Below, one piece after another: positions 1 to 12,160 of a stretch of DNA of 64,000 nucleotides. Numbering within the stretch: the first letter of the stretch is position 1; each line of letters begins with the position of its first letter. The stretch is from Anagrus nilaparvatae (lineage: Eukaryota > Arthropoda > Insecta > Hymenoptera > Mymaridae), in contig JAKSXM010000007.1 of NCBI GenBank assembly GCA_022575985.1, positions 56,450,501 to 56,514,500 on the forward strand, given 5' to 3'. A program made the position numbers and the translations under genes. A model generated the notes under the pieces. That model saw only the letters and a program-made list of their open reading frames with translations, made no database searches and was not told where the DNA came from.

Positions 1-3000
1 ATCCGGTAAATTTATACGTGACAAAATGAAAAAAATCTAAATATACTATAAACTATATTTAAAAATAAATTGAATAAAATTTTTCTCGAAAATTAAAATC
101 TACGTATATCGACATATTAAAAAAAAAGTAATAATAATTAGAAAAGAAAGATATAAAATTATGATTATTAGAATAATTAATTTTTAAATTAAAAAAAAGT
201 TTAATAAGTCATTTATTTCAGTATAAATAAATAAATACATAATGAATAGAGAATAAAATATTATTTCAAAATAAAATAACCCTTTTATAGATAATTTAAA
301 ATAAAAATAAAAACAAACCAGTTAAAAACGTCGATCTTGATCGAACATGAACCACAAGGTATATAATATACTATTTGCATATAACTAAAAGGCCTTTGTC
401 GTTGGTTATTGAGATCCGTGGCACGGATTAAAAAAAAAATAAACGTAAAAAAAAAAGAACCTCGAGGGGCCCGTGTCGCAGAAAACTAGAGTAAAAACGT
501 TTTTCTTCCGTAGTAAATCGTGTGTACTTACACCTATACATACATTAACATAAAACTTTAAGCACAATGGCTATATATATAGGAAGTTAATATCTTGGTG
601 CATTTTAATGCTTTAGGCTATTTATGAGGTTAGAATCCCTTTTTTTTATTTTAATAGTTAACCTTTTTTTAAATAGATTAAATTTTCATTTTATTATATA
701 TTTATGTAATTTTGACAATTTTTTTTTTTTGTAAAATCAGAAAATAATGATTTTATATCATTACTACTACTTACTGCACTATGAGAAAGTTAATCTGATT
801 TTTATTACTACTTAAAATGAGCTATTAATAAAGATTAGTTTGAAGACATTAAGAGTTTTATCTTAAGCTTATAAAGCGTGTTTATATATATAAATATCAA
901 AACTAAACCGCTATTATAGATATTTTTTCTCTAAATGTGCAAGCACGTTTTTTTTTTCTTACACTAATAGCTCTTCTCATTGATTATGACGTTACAGATG
1001 CAGAGTTTATAAAGCTCCTTTTATTTATTTATATATGCTCTTATTACTTACCACCAAAGATGGAAAAACCATTTTTATTACCATTTTTATATATAAATTA
1101 TTTTTTAAATTTACGCGATGGTATGCATGCATATTATAAAAAAAGTAATGCTATAAAGTGTAGAAATGTGCATTTATATATATATATATATATCAGAAAA
1201 AAGAAGTGGTATTTATTAACGTCGATCGTATATATATATGCTTCCGGCGAGAAAGATTTGCCAATTTGATGGTTAATGACAGAGCATTGAGAGATGAGAG
1301 TATGATTTATCGAGCAACGGTAAATGAAACTTCAATTTTCTATATATATCCCCACATCCTATTTTTATGTTTAAAAAAATATTACTTGAGGTTTTTTTGG
1401 TTAATCAGGAATTTATTATTAAAAATAATGATAATAATAAAAATAATCAAAACATAAAGGTACCTTTTTAAATTAATATTTTCTTTTTTTTAATGACTTT
1501 TTAATAGAATTAATTTCATGATGCTTGTTATTAGCCATTTTTACTAATTTATCTAAATTAAATTTATTTATTTTTAATTTAATAAATGATTAATTTATTT
1601 AAATAAATTTTTTTTTTAAGTAATGACCAAAGTAGAAAGTACAAAATAATCTAATCTTTTATTGCTCATTTTGAGTCTTGTCTTACACAATTTCAGCTGT
1701 AATTGTAATTTTTGAATTTCTAATAAATTGTGCTACAATTTCTACAGTTAATTTAGTCATTTATAACCTTAATTTACCTTTTTAGGGTCAAATATATTTT
1801 TATGTTTTTTTCTATAAATCTGGGCTACTCTTTCTTAAATCAACTGCCCTCTCCCCACCTTCCAAAGGGTTTGAATCCAAAAATGGAGGCAACTTAAAAG
1901 GATTTTCTCTCAAATTGACATGGGCAAAAAGCTTTTGACACTAGTGATCAAATTCATATAAAAACTTTTACCTCATAATGTATTATAATCGTAAAATAAT
2001 TGTATAGAAGTAAAAAAAATTTTGAGAAAGTATAAATTTTTTTTTTATATAGTTTCTCGCAGCTTATAACTGAGAATTTGGTTTAGAGAGCTAAAAAAGG
2101 AACAAAAGGCTTATTTTTTTGAAATAATTTATTTATAGCCAATCCTTGATACCATTTATTCCAAATTAGATCCATTTAGTGTGTAATCACTCATATACAA
2201 TTTTTTGAATATAATCTTTTAATTATTACATTAATCAAGCTTGCCAATCGAATATTTAATTATTTACACTCATATTTGAGTGAGGATTAGCATATTAAAA
2301 ATTGATTTTTGTTAAATATTATTTTTATACATTTTTAATAAATTTTTTTAAAATTTTTTAATCCCAAAAAAAGTAATTTAAAATATGGTATTAATAATAA
2401 TAATAATAATAAGCAAAATATATTACTTTTGAAATTTTTAATAAAAAAAAAAAAATATGCTGTTCCAAATAATATTTATAAATGAAAATTTTATATTTAC
2501 ATTGCAAAATATGTAAATGAAAAAAAAAAGTTTATGTATATATTAGTTATTTAATTTAAATGTACATATGCATATTAGACTGGTAGCTATTTTATATATT
2601 TTTTTGGTTTAGAAATTCGTTAAGCCCTATCTCTATATAGCTGTAAATTGACGAAATTTTCTAAAATTTTATTTGTCAATTTTGGTATTAATAGTCAAAT
2701 TTTGTTCAAATTAAAGCTACACTATGTAGCTTTATAGCCAATATTATGATTTGCATTATGATTAAAATTATTACCCACTGTAATATGGCTTAAGCTAATA
2801 AATTATATCTGCTAAATATGCTTACATAAACTTCCTTAGTAAAAAATTAACGCGAAAGCAATAGAATTTCTGAAATCTAGGAGATTTTCATGCAGACTCT
2901 GGAAAAAATTTCTGAAATTAATTTTTTCTCTCAGTTAATGAATGGATTAGGCATTAGAAAAATTTCGGATATTTCAGAACCCCATAGGTACATATAACTT

Positions 3001-4785
3001 AAATTTTTTTTAAAAAACGTCCCTGCGAATATACGTGCATATATGCAAATACTATCATAAAAAGAATTTTCATTTTTTTTGCAAAAAAAATAAAATCAGA
3101 CTTATCAAAGTAATTTTTTTTATTTAGCATATATAAATTAAAAAAGATGTAAAAACTCCTATGAATATTACTAAAAAAAAAAAAAATTCAAATTTAATTT
3201 TTAAACGACAGAACTAGAGTGTTATAATTATTAAATAAATTATTTTGAATTTAGCATAATTATAAATTTATATTTATAGAAAATAATTAGACTACATTTT
3301 TCAATGATATATATTCCAATAAATAAATAAAATTAACACCTAAAAAATAAAATCAAATTGTTTTTTTTTTTAACTACCGCAATATTTACAGTAAATTAAA
3401 AAGTAGAAAGAGATAGATAGATATCTGTTAAAAAATAATCAAGTTAATATAAGTCAAGTTTATATTATAACCAGTTTATTTTTGTATAAATAAAGTAACA
3501 GTCTATTAACGAGTATATTATATCAAACTAATTAGAATCAAGAATCACGCAACTATTATTAATTATTATATATAAAACAACGAATATTATTAGATTTTTA
3601 ATCTAATTTTAAGTCCTGTAAATAATATATACTTAACTATTTTCACTATATGGGTGTTAAAAAATTTTATTTTAAACTTCATCTTCCGGCATTTCTTTCT
3701 TGTTTCATTTGCTCGAGTTTTAACTTCTTTCTTTTTCTATACTCGTGAATCAACTTCTCGATTCGATTTATCTATCCCTTTCTTACTTATATATAAATAA
3801 ATTCTTCTTTTTATATTTTTTCTTTTTTGCAATGTCGATATTTCTCTCTAGGAAGTAAAGTCTTTACTATGGTTTGTTCTTGTTGTTCGCGGCGAAAAGG
3901 CTTTAGTTACATATAGGCACGGCAGGTTTTTTCTCAAAAGATCGTGATGCCACCAAATCCCTGTATATATTTATGTATACTATACATATAAAACCTTTAA
4001 ATTCTCCGTTTTTTCGAGGATTCGCGCACGCGAACCTCTATGTATTACAAAATAGCCACACGCAGTTATATATATACTATTTATATTACTGGACCACTCC
4101 CTGTTTTTCTTTTTTAATTTTTTTTTTTCAAATATATATATTTTTTATTATTATACTTTAAGTGAGAAATCTTGCATGTCTTTCTTAGGAATGTACGCTA
4201 TTTTCGTGGAAATCCTGCTACATTTATTTTTATACCTTTTCTCTTCTCTATAAAGTATTATGTATAGCCATATGAAAAATATATATTTGTAAGTAACCTA
4301 TACTATATTGATAAGCCGATTTTATTTAAGCTCTAATTTTTTTTTTTTCTTCTTTTTTATACCTATCAACTTTATATTATTGTATATTAGACTTTTACTT
4401 ATTTTGAATTTTATTGCAAGGGCATTATATCTCATTATCTAAGGGTTGCAAGTAAACTTTCATTTTGGGAGGACAAATATGATAAATTGGTGTACATTTC
4501 TTTTTGTGTTCTTAATAGTCTTATAATATAGAGTTTTTAATGCACAGGAATCTTTTCTTTCGTGCTCCTACAGTACAATTCAAATACCGTCAAGATCAAA
4601 TAAACGATTAAATTAATGGCTTTGATTAAAATATTTTTTAATTTCCAAGATATAAATTTGTAAAAATTTGAATACTTTCATTTTTTGAAGTTGTCGAAAA
4701 TAATTCGAGATCTAATATAAATATATATATTCTGTTATAAATTTTTTTATTATTATTATTTTTCATTGATTCAATTACACAGTTA
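1..4785. other. AT-rich stretch without recognisable genes
   Basis: I see no convincing exon, RNA gene or complete transposon here. The possible ORFs around 0.94-1.46 kb and 3.97-4.16 kb are rich in Y, I, F, K and L, run through (TA)n tracts and show no domain, so I read them as chance. Slightly more complex, less AT-rich patches lie at about 340-520, 1230-1320 and 3690-3960 and could be regulatory or relic DNA. Simple repeats include a (TAA)n tract near 2391. Confidence 0.6.
2391..2412. repeat. (TAA)n microsatellite
   Basis: About seven uninterrupted TAA units, read directly from the sequence. Confidence 0.9.
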
Positions 4786-4792
4786 CTCAGTC

Positions 4793-5110
4793 CTGTGGGG
4801 GATTTACTCCAAGTTAAGCCTTACTTTCAATTATATTCTTTAAAAATAAAAAAAAAATTGATTGATAAAAAAAAAGTCTTGTGGTTATTTGATAGCGAGT
4901 ATGATATATTAGAGCTTGGATTATTTTAGCCTTTTTTCAATTTTTATAGTATTAGTTGAAAAAAGAACGAGAATATATGAAAAAATAAAATTCTGTAAAT
5001 TTAGTTCGATCAAATTTGTTATCATATATACTTCGAAAAAAAATTGCTTGGGCTGATTTTTGAGACCCTTTAGTTCAACTAGAGCCCAGTTAGGGTAGAA
5101 TCCCCCACAT
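4793..5110. mobile_element. Possible 318-bp inverted-repeat element (MITE-like)
   Basis: The left end reads TGTGGGGGATTTACTCC. The reverse complement of the right end, from about 5110, reads TGTGGGGGATTCTACCC. Beyond this core the similarity is patchy (AAGTTAAGCC against TAACTGGGCT). The short size and G-rich termini in AT-rich DNA suggest a decayed non-autonomous DNA transposon. No clear target-site duplication is visible, so this is tentative. Confidence 0.35.
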
Positions 5111-5114
5111 ACCT

Positions 5115-8100
5115 TTTAAAGTGTGCTTATGAAACCAAAACTTTCAGCATTTTACATTACCATGATCTTATACAAGTTTAAATTTAAGAAAATATTTCTA
5201 ATAATACCTAAAGTAAGGCGAGGTCTGATATATAATACTGTATTTTTATTATTAACGAATCGAAAATTCAATATATTTTCAAAAAATATTGTACAGCTTT
5301 AGAAAATACAAAAATTCTACAAGCCTCAAAAATTCAATTAAAACCTAAATTAATTTACGTTTTGATCAGCAGAAAAATTTAAGAAAATGTAATAACCGAA
5401 TCGGATTTCTCAAATTTCTTTGATGCAGAAAAAAATTTAATTTTACTAATAATTTGGTCAAAAAATTTTTCTTCACTATTATGTTATACAAATTTTCTTT
5501 AAATATATATAAATTTTGACAACCTTGTTCGTTTGTAATATTTTTTTGCTGAGTATTTGTCAACGACGACTAGAAAAAACTTACTGAAGAGTTGTTTAAT
5601 ACGAAAGGCAAACATAAAGTTATTGACTTAAAAATTTAGTCATACATTTTAAAAGTTTCTATTTGAAGTATTACTTTAATACTGTGCTTACTAAATTTAA
5701 AATTATTTTCAAACAAAATTTTATAAATTTACAATATTTTCTATTTATTTATTTAATCAAAGTTTTTTAAAATTGTTAAATAAATATCATAATTTTAAAA
5801 ATTCAAAACGTCAATTTCTAATAGAATTGGTAGTAATTTGCTATTACTATTTTTACATTATTTAAAATAAATTTTAAATTCTTATGTTGTAATATTTATA
5901 CTTTAGAGAAAAAAATATATTTACTTAAAAAAAGACACGTGGCTTGTGCAAGTGAAGTGAAGATATGAGACTCTTCAATAGAAGTACAATAAATAACTGT
6001 TCATGAGAAAACTCATACCAATAGGTACAGCTGCTATTTTTACTTGATGAAAAGAAAATTGTAAAAATATTTAGATTTCAAAGAAATATTTAGAATTCAA
6101 GGAAAAAAACAGTGTTTATTTAAGTTACACATAACAATCATGACATATTGAGGACCTGTAATGTTATTTTTCAAAATTACCAATGAAATTTTCGAAATAG
6201 CTAAAAATTAACATAAAGTTTTGAAAATTCTTCCTCATCTATCTTTATTAAAATTTTCTCGCTTGCTCAGACTACAAGGTACTCAAGTTTTTGAGTAGCT
6301 ATATTTTATAAATAATAAAAATTTTTTTCATAAATTTAAAGTAAAATTCTCATTTAAAGGAAAGAGATATTTAGCAATAATGTAAGTTTATTAAATTGAA
6401 ACTAAAAAATATCATATCTTTTCTCCTAAATTTAGAAAAAAAGTTAATAATTCTTGAAAGTTAATAATAAGAATATGACATTTTTCAAATTCCTTAAAAT
6501 AATATAACAAAGAGAGCAAAAAAACAAAAGAGTAAGAATATATATAATATTACAAAATTTTGTTTGTAAAGTTGTATGAAAATTGTAAGAAATGTCAAAA
6601 CTTTTTATCAAACTTTAAATATCTTCTGAGAGTAAATATAATTTATATATACCTGACTTCTCTCTTTTTTATTATTATTATTAAACAAAAGATAAATAAA
6701 AAAATAAAATAAAATATTTTAGAACATAACTTAATAAAACCACGCGTAATATATTGCAAGAATGAGAGAGTTTAGTTGTCATATATATATATATATAAGT
6801 TTTCTCTCTAAGTATATATATAAATTGTTTGAAAACATTTGGTGGTTCATATTCAAAGATGATAATGCGCCCTCGAGCACGATAAAAACTTTATTTCTCA
6901 ACTATATCATCCTTTATCTCTATCTCTTTCTAAAATTTATAAAGAAATAAAGATAGAAATATAAAAAATGAGTGATGGAATGAAGCCACTGTATATTGAA
7001 ATTATAAAGCTTTCGCATCATGTAAATTGAATAGGGTATAATATAACGTCGATTATCGAGCCTGGTTGAGATAAATCCATCAACGGAAGGTTATATTACA
7101 TTATCGTTGAAAAATTTTTTTTTTCTTTCTGATAAAAAATGAAAATCTCATCAAGTTGAAGGTATCGTGAGAGAATTTTTTTATAGGAGAAAATTCAATT
7201 AAGTGGTCAAAGAGAGGGCTTTTATCATATCTTTTGCGGATGTATTACGTGCAAGTGATGCAAGAAAATCAATCCACCCGCACGTGCGTTACTGATTAAA
7301 CTTATGCAATGTGTATAAACTGACCCTTTTCTATTAACAGAGATAACCACATGTGTGTTAACATTGAATATATTATACTGTTATAATTAACTTTTTAATG
7401 TCACATCAATTCTTATCTAATATTTTATTTGACAATTGAATTTTATCATACTATTTTTTATTTTATTGCAAAATGTTTTTAATATAATTGGAGTTTGATT
7501 AAAATATAATTTATGCTTTAGAAAAATACAAAACTTAATTAAAATTTTCGTTTGGTGACAGAAGAAGCCTGAAAACGGAAAATTTCATAAGATAGAAAGT
7601 TTTAAGTACTTATAGGCAAAAAAAAAATCCGAAAACTATATACCAACAAAGTTTATGGGAATTCCCAAATTTTAAGGCCAATAATAATTGCAATAATAAG
7701 GAAAATTTTCCTGCTGTTTGATAAATTCGCATTTAAAGATCTCTTCAATTTTTCCAAATTTCCAGCAAAACTTATAGGAGATTCGACTTTTTAGACAATC
7801 ATTTCTTAGCTTCTTTGGAAGTGTAAAAAAATTAAATTACAAAAATTAGCTCATATTTTAATTAAAAATTTGAGAATTCGTATTTTAACTACAGCTTCGG
7901 TTCTGAAACTTTTAAAGTTGTTATCCTAAAATGTGGCATGGTATCTTATTTTACATAATAAACTCAATTAAAACGGCTCCTTCAAAATCCCATACATTAG
8001 GCCAATTTCACTAAGAATCATTCATATTTATATTACGTTCAAGAAACAATTATTTTTATTTAATGTAAAAATTTAAAAAATATATTTTAAGATAAAAAAA

Positions 8101-8620
8101 AAATAATGACATAAATGTCAAGATTTTTATTTCTTACTAGAGAAGTACTATAGAGTAGGGTGAGCATAGTGAAGAAATAATTATGTATTAAATGTAAAAT
8201 AAAAATAAAAAAAGATTTTCTGTTGTCTTATTTCTTCAAGTCTCAAGGGAAAACGAGAGATCAAACAACCCGCATTTACCTTCCTATATAACAATGCAAC
8301 TATCATAAAATGATATTTTTTTTTTTATTTTTAGCTTAACTTTTTATTTTTAATATAAATAAAATGTACATCAGCGTAGAAAAAAAAAATTAAAGAGAAT
8401 TGAATTTTTTATTTATTATTTTTCTTTAAAAGTTTATTTATTTATTTTTTTTTAATTAGATAAAACTAATAATTTTAATAGCTTTTAAGTATTTTAATTA
8501 TGAAAGTGATAAAAATTAATACTTAACGACATTGTAGGATTCATTTGGAATAATTTTTATTTAATTTTATTGTGAAAGGTCAACCTTTTTCAAAATAATA
8601 TGCCTTTTTTGTATAGAACT
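5115..8620. other. AT-rich stretch without recognisable genes
   Basis: The ORF on the minus strand at 5366-5563 and the plus ORF at 6762-6950 have low-complexity composition and no motif. Slightly higher-complexity patches near 6840-7100 and 7200-7330 show no readable coding frame. I see no structured repeat. Confidence 0.55.
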
Positions 8621-8626
8621 AGGTTA

Positions 8627-8698
8627 CTGCAATTAAGCCTACTGGCCAGAGTCTGGAATGAGCTCCCTAACCTTCTCCACCCTTCTTTGAAAATGTGA
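8627..8698 (+). pseudogene. Tiny LINE reverse-transcriptase C-terminal crumb
   Basis: In the forward frame this reads LLARVWNELPNLLHPSLKM followed by a stop. The WNxLP motif with a preceding small/basic residue is typical of the last part of non-LTR retrotransposon ORF2 proteins (compare GVKGWNSLP in the better preserved relic near 42.8 kb). The patch is GC-richer than its surroundings. Only about 24 codons are readable, so chance or another source cannot be excluded. Confidence 0.35.
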
Positions 8699-9210
8699 TG
8701 AAGTATTGAAATCCTAACTAATTTATGTAACACCTGAAACAAGTTACAAAAAAAATTAAAACTTAATGAATTTCAAAAAAGTAGACAAATTAAATCTTTA
8801 TTTCTCGTGAAACAAAACAAATGATTATAAAACTTTTTTTCATATATGCAAATAAAAAACAATTTTGTACTCGTTAACCTACATTTTTTTATTTCTGAAT
8901 TTGTTATTCTACGTGTAAATTTAATATTATCGATAAATCATTATGTTCTTTTGAAAATAAAATAAAAAACATTTTTATTAGTAAATTTATAGAAAATAAA
9001 ATTATTTATAAAAAAGCTTAACGAATCACTTTGACAATTTAAAATTCAAAAAATGTTTTTATAAATGTAAATAAGATAATTGAATTATCGTTTCAAATAA
9101 TTAAATTTTATTTTTGCATAAATTAGCTTAGTAAATATTTCAAAAATATAAGTTTTGAAAACAATTTTTAACCAAAAGCAAACTGCACATACACCAAAAA
9201 AAAAAAATTC

Positions 9211-9315
9211 GGTTGCCGCAATAGGAATTCTAATTACCTCTACCTGATTTCTGGTTGCAGCTACCAGAATTCTGGTTTCCGCTACCGGAATTACGTTTGT
9301 AGCAGCCGAATTTTT
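9211..9315. repeat. 21-bp minisatellite, five diverged copies
   Basis: Five consecutive 21-bp units start at 9211, 9232, 9253, 9274 and 9295. Copy 3 is GGTTGCAGCTACCAGAATTC followed by T, and copy 4 differs at a few positions. In the minus strand the units stay in frame and give a seven-residue repeat of the type IPVAETR / ILVAATR / IPIAATE inside an 83-codon ORF (9085-9336). That ORF has no other coding character, so I call this a repeat rather than a gene. Confidence 0.8.
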
Positions 9316-9412
9316 TTTTCTTTCAAATGATTTCAAATGACATAAGACGTAAAGAAAGGTTCTAAAAAAATTTTTTTAAATCTCATTATGCCGATACCAT
9401 GGTGTTTGCATT

Positions 9413-9488
9413 TTAAATGAATATAAATAATTTTTATTAAGTTTTCTTTTTAAATGAATATAAATAATTTTTATTAAGTTTTCTTTAC
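9413..9488. repeat. 37-bp tandem duplication
   Basis: The block AAATGAATATAAATAATTTT with its TATTAAGTTTTC continuation occurs at 9415 and again at 9452, essentially identical. It is a recent two-copy tandem duplication about 100 bp downstream of the 21-bp minisatellite. Confidence 0.9.
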
Positions 9489-10189
9489 TTTTCAAACCAC
9501 AGTGTAGTTTTCTTCAATTTGGTATTAATTATTTTTATACTACTAGTGAAAAAAAATGAACTTTAAAAATTTAAGTGCAAAATTTTTCACAAGCTAATTC
9601 GGACGCTAGTGATGTTCGATAATTTTTCATCTATGACGCTTACAATATTTGTTGTCTTCTTAAAAGCAGAAAACTCCAAGTTAATTTTCAAGTTTTTCTT
9701 GGCCTGGCAAAAATATATTAATTTTTTTAAAATTAAAAAAAAATTTTAAATAAAATATAAGCATAAAAAACCAAAAGTATACCACTCATATGAGCTTAAA
9801 CAGAGTTTCATTGAAACCGTTTATTTGGAATCCAAAGTAGTAGCTGAATTAATAAATTTTAAGTGTCACTATAAAATGATTTCTTATAGATCAATTATAA
9901 GTCCTACGTGAAATAATCTAATTCCATGGGTATAATTAATTTAGAGCATGTAGATAGGCTCTTAGACGATAAAGGTTAAATTCAATAAAATCCCGCGCAC
10001 TTTTGAACTGTGCCGGCAAAGTATGGGCCGAAGTTCGGGCGACGTTCGGCAAAACGCTCTGCCGACGTGTGGCGCACGTATAGCATACGTCCTTTGGTAC
10101 ACATCTCAGCGACGTATGGCACATACTTCGGCCCACGTATGGCAGAAGATTTTTATTTTTTTTTTAGTTTAAAAAAAAAAAAATTTACT

Positions 10190-10266
10190 TGGTTCAGGAA
10201 TTGAACCAGGGACCCTCTTTAAAATTTTAAGAGGGTCGAGGATTATACGAGCGCGGCCAACACTCG
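10190..10266 (-). repeat. tRNA-like (SINE-like) module, left arm copy
   Basis: Read on the minus strand this segment has TGGCCGCGCTCG at the position of an A box, a strong hairpin GACCCTC...GAGGGTC at the position of a long variable arm, and GGTTCAATTCC, which fits the B-box consensus GGTTCRANNCC. It ends GAACCAAG followed by an A/T-rich tail. It does not fold as a clean functional tRNA by eye, so a tRNA-derived SINE fragment captured by the palindrome is the likelier reading. Confidence 0.4.
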
Positions 10267-11196
10267 TATTTGAAAGTTATTGCATAAATGACTGTAAACT
10301 GTTGTATCTTATTGTATTTAAATTAAAAGGATATCAGATTTTTCAAGTTCATTTAGAAAGTACTTCGTACAGAAAATGATTGTTTTTCACAACTGGAATA
10401 TTTTCCAGTTTTTCCAAGATGGCGAAGTATATAATAAAATACTGATCTATGATCCGTAAAATAAGGGCAGGCGCAACGATATAAAATTTAGTTTAAAAAT
10501 TTTTTTGGTTTTTCCAATATGTTGGACCATAAAATTTATTTAAAAACTTCAATAAATTATAAATATTTTTTTCAAATTAATTCGAATGTGCATAGATAAA
10601 AAAAGATAGAGTATTAAGAGATTAAATCTAGAGGTGGGCGTGTAGCATAATTAGGATTAAGTGTCTCGCGACAAATCTTTTTGTTCAGAGGCCCAATTTA
10701 AATTAAGTCAGATAAATATTCAAATTAGGATATTATAAGAAAACAAGTACAATACAATTTTAAATCGGACCTCAAAACAAAAAAATCTGTAGCGAGATAT
10801 TTAATCCTAATTATGTTATATACCCGCTACTTAATACGCTCTCTTTTATTACCCTTCTTAAAATAATGCATCAATTATCGAATTAATTTGAAAAAAATAT
10901 TTTTAATTTATAGAAGTTTTTAAATAAATTTTATGATCCACCATATTGGAAAAACCAAAAAAATTTTCAAATTAAATTTTATATCGTTGCGCCTGCCCTT
11001 ATTTTACGGATCTTAGATCAGTATTTTAATATATACTTCGCCATCTTGGAAAAACTGGAAAATATTCCAGTTGTGAAAAACAATCATTTTCTGTACGAAG
11101 TACTTTCTAAATGAACTTGAAAAATCTGATATCAATTTAATTTAAATACAATAAGATACAACATTTTACAGTCATTTATGCAATAACTTTCAAATA

Positions 11197-11276
11197 CGAG
11201 TGTTGGCCGCGCTCGTATAATTCTCGACCCTCTTAAAATTTTAAAGAGGGTCCCTGGTTCAATTCCTGAACCAAGT
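11197..11276 (+). repeat. tRNA-like (SINE-like) module, right arm copy
   Basis: This is the mirror copy of the module in the left arm: A-box-like TGGCCGCGCTCG, GACCCTC/GAGGGTC hairpin, and B box GGTTCAATTCC, followed by GAACCAAGTAAATTTTTT. The presence of a Pol III-type promoter in each arm would allow transcription toward the ends of the element, if it is functional. Confidence 0.4.
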
Positions 11277-11475
11277 AAATTTTTTTTTTTTTTTTTACTA
11301 AAAAAGAAATAAAAATCTTCTGCCATACGTGGGCCGAAGTATGTGCCATACGTTGCTGAGATGTGTACCAAAGGACGTATGCTATACGTGCGCCACACGT
11401 CGGCAGAGCGTTTTGCCGAACGTCGCCCGAACTTCGGCCCATACTTTGCCGGCACAGTTCAAAAGTGCGCGGGAT

Positions 11476-11745
11476 GCGAATTAATTAATGATTAATAAAC
11501 ATATACCTTGTGTTATTCTGAAATTTTATGATATTTCATCGATGCAAAGTTTATACAAAAACTATGAAATTTATTGCAAAAGGGACATTTGTAAGGTAAT
11601 TCACCTCTGTAAAGCAAAAATATAGGAATAAACATGCCTATAGAAATACTGGATTGTGCCCAAAAACTATAGGCATCATTAACTCGATGAAAAAAGTTCA
11701 GTTTTAAAAAATGAAAGTAATCCAATTACTTACTTGACATCAAAT
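11476..11745 (-). pseudogene. C2H2 zinc-finger-like pseudogene, copy A (split by foldback element)
   Basis: The minus strand reads a degenerate finger: a linker remnant RGELPYKCPFCNK, corresponding to the usual H-TGEKPY-x-C-x2-C pattern, then FHSFCINFASMKYH. It is nearly identical to copy B at 11.81-12.16 kb over its whole length. The remaining piece of the same duplicated unit lies at about 9938-9989 (GTAGATAGGCTCTTAG...TTCAATAAAA), on the far side of the palindromic element, so the element inserted after the tandem duplication. Only part of a single finger survives, no start or splice structure is convincing, and I regard it as non-functional. Confidence 0.6.
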
Positions 11746-11805
11746 TCTGATAATTGAGACTCTCTAAATTAGGAATACATTTTTCGAAAAATAAATTATG
11801 GTTTT

Positions 11806-12160
11806 AAAATTCATTTAGAACTCGTAGATAGGCTCTTAGGCTTTAAACGTTTAATTCAATAAAATTCGGATTAATTATAATAATAAAAATATATCTTGCG
11901 TTATTTTGCATTTCTATGATATTTCATCGATGCAAAATTTATACAAAAACTATGAAATTTATTGCGCAGTTGAAATTTATAAGGTTTTTCACCTGTGTGA
12001 AGCGAAAATACAAGAATAAACATGCCTTTAGAAATACCAGATTGTGCCCAAAAACTATAGGCATCATGAACTCGATGAAAAAAGCTCAGTTTTAAAAAAT
12101 GAAAGCAATCCATTTGATCTTTGTTAGAGATTGTTGATTGAGATAGCGTGCCCAAAAGTT
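11806..12160 (-). pseudogene. C2H2 zinc-finger-like pseudogene, copy B
   Basis: A minus-strand ORF of 84 codons (11901-12155) contains HTGEKPYKFQLRNKF, a perfect inter-finger linker HTGEKPY, but the two zinc-binding cysteines seen in copy A (CPFC) are changed to F and R here, so the finger cannot bind zinc normally. Upstream residues DAYSFWAQSGISKGMF match copy A. Downstream on the minus strand, 11806-11880 matches the segment interrupted by the foldback element and so gives the unoccupied target site. The copies are in direct tandem order. Confidence 0.65.

Larger units (their letters stand above)
9990..11475. mobile_element. 1.49-kb long-palindrome foldback element
   Basis: The two halves are reverse complements of each other almost to the centre (about 10,733). 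The termini read ATCCCGCGCACTTTTGAACT and its complement at 11475. Both arms encode the same meaningless reading frame (10010-10204 on +, 11132-11455 on -), which is the shadow of the arms, not a gene. Each arm contains a GC-rich block of CGACGTATGGC-like subrepeats, a poly(A/T) run, a tRNA-like module and a shared outer AT-rich half; similarity decays only in the inner 150 bp or so. No transposase frame is visible, so it would be non-autonomous. It lies inside one copy of a duplicated zinc-finger relic. Comparison with the empty paralogous site suggests a 2-bp AT duplication, or AT as part of the terminus. A head-to-head duplication of a shorter element is an alternative origin. Confidence 0.85.

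Noticed and set aside
937..1457. 110- and 83-codon overlapping ORFs
   Set aside because: Composition is I/Y/F/K/L-rich, driven by (TA)n and poly(T) runs; no motif, no splice or promoter support.
10010..11455. Two ORFs with the same protein beginning MPAKYGPKFGRR on opposite strands
   Set aside because: They are mirror shadows of the palindrome arms, with poly-F/poly-K from homopolymer runs; no family and no codon-level sign of selection.
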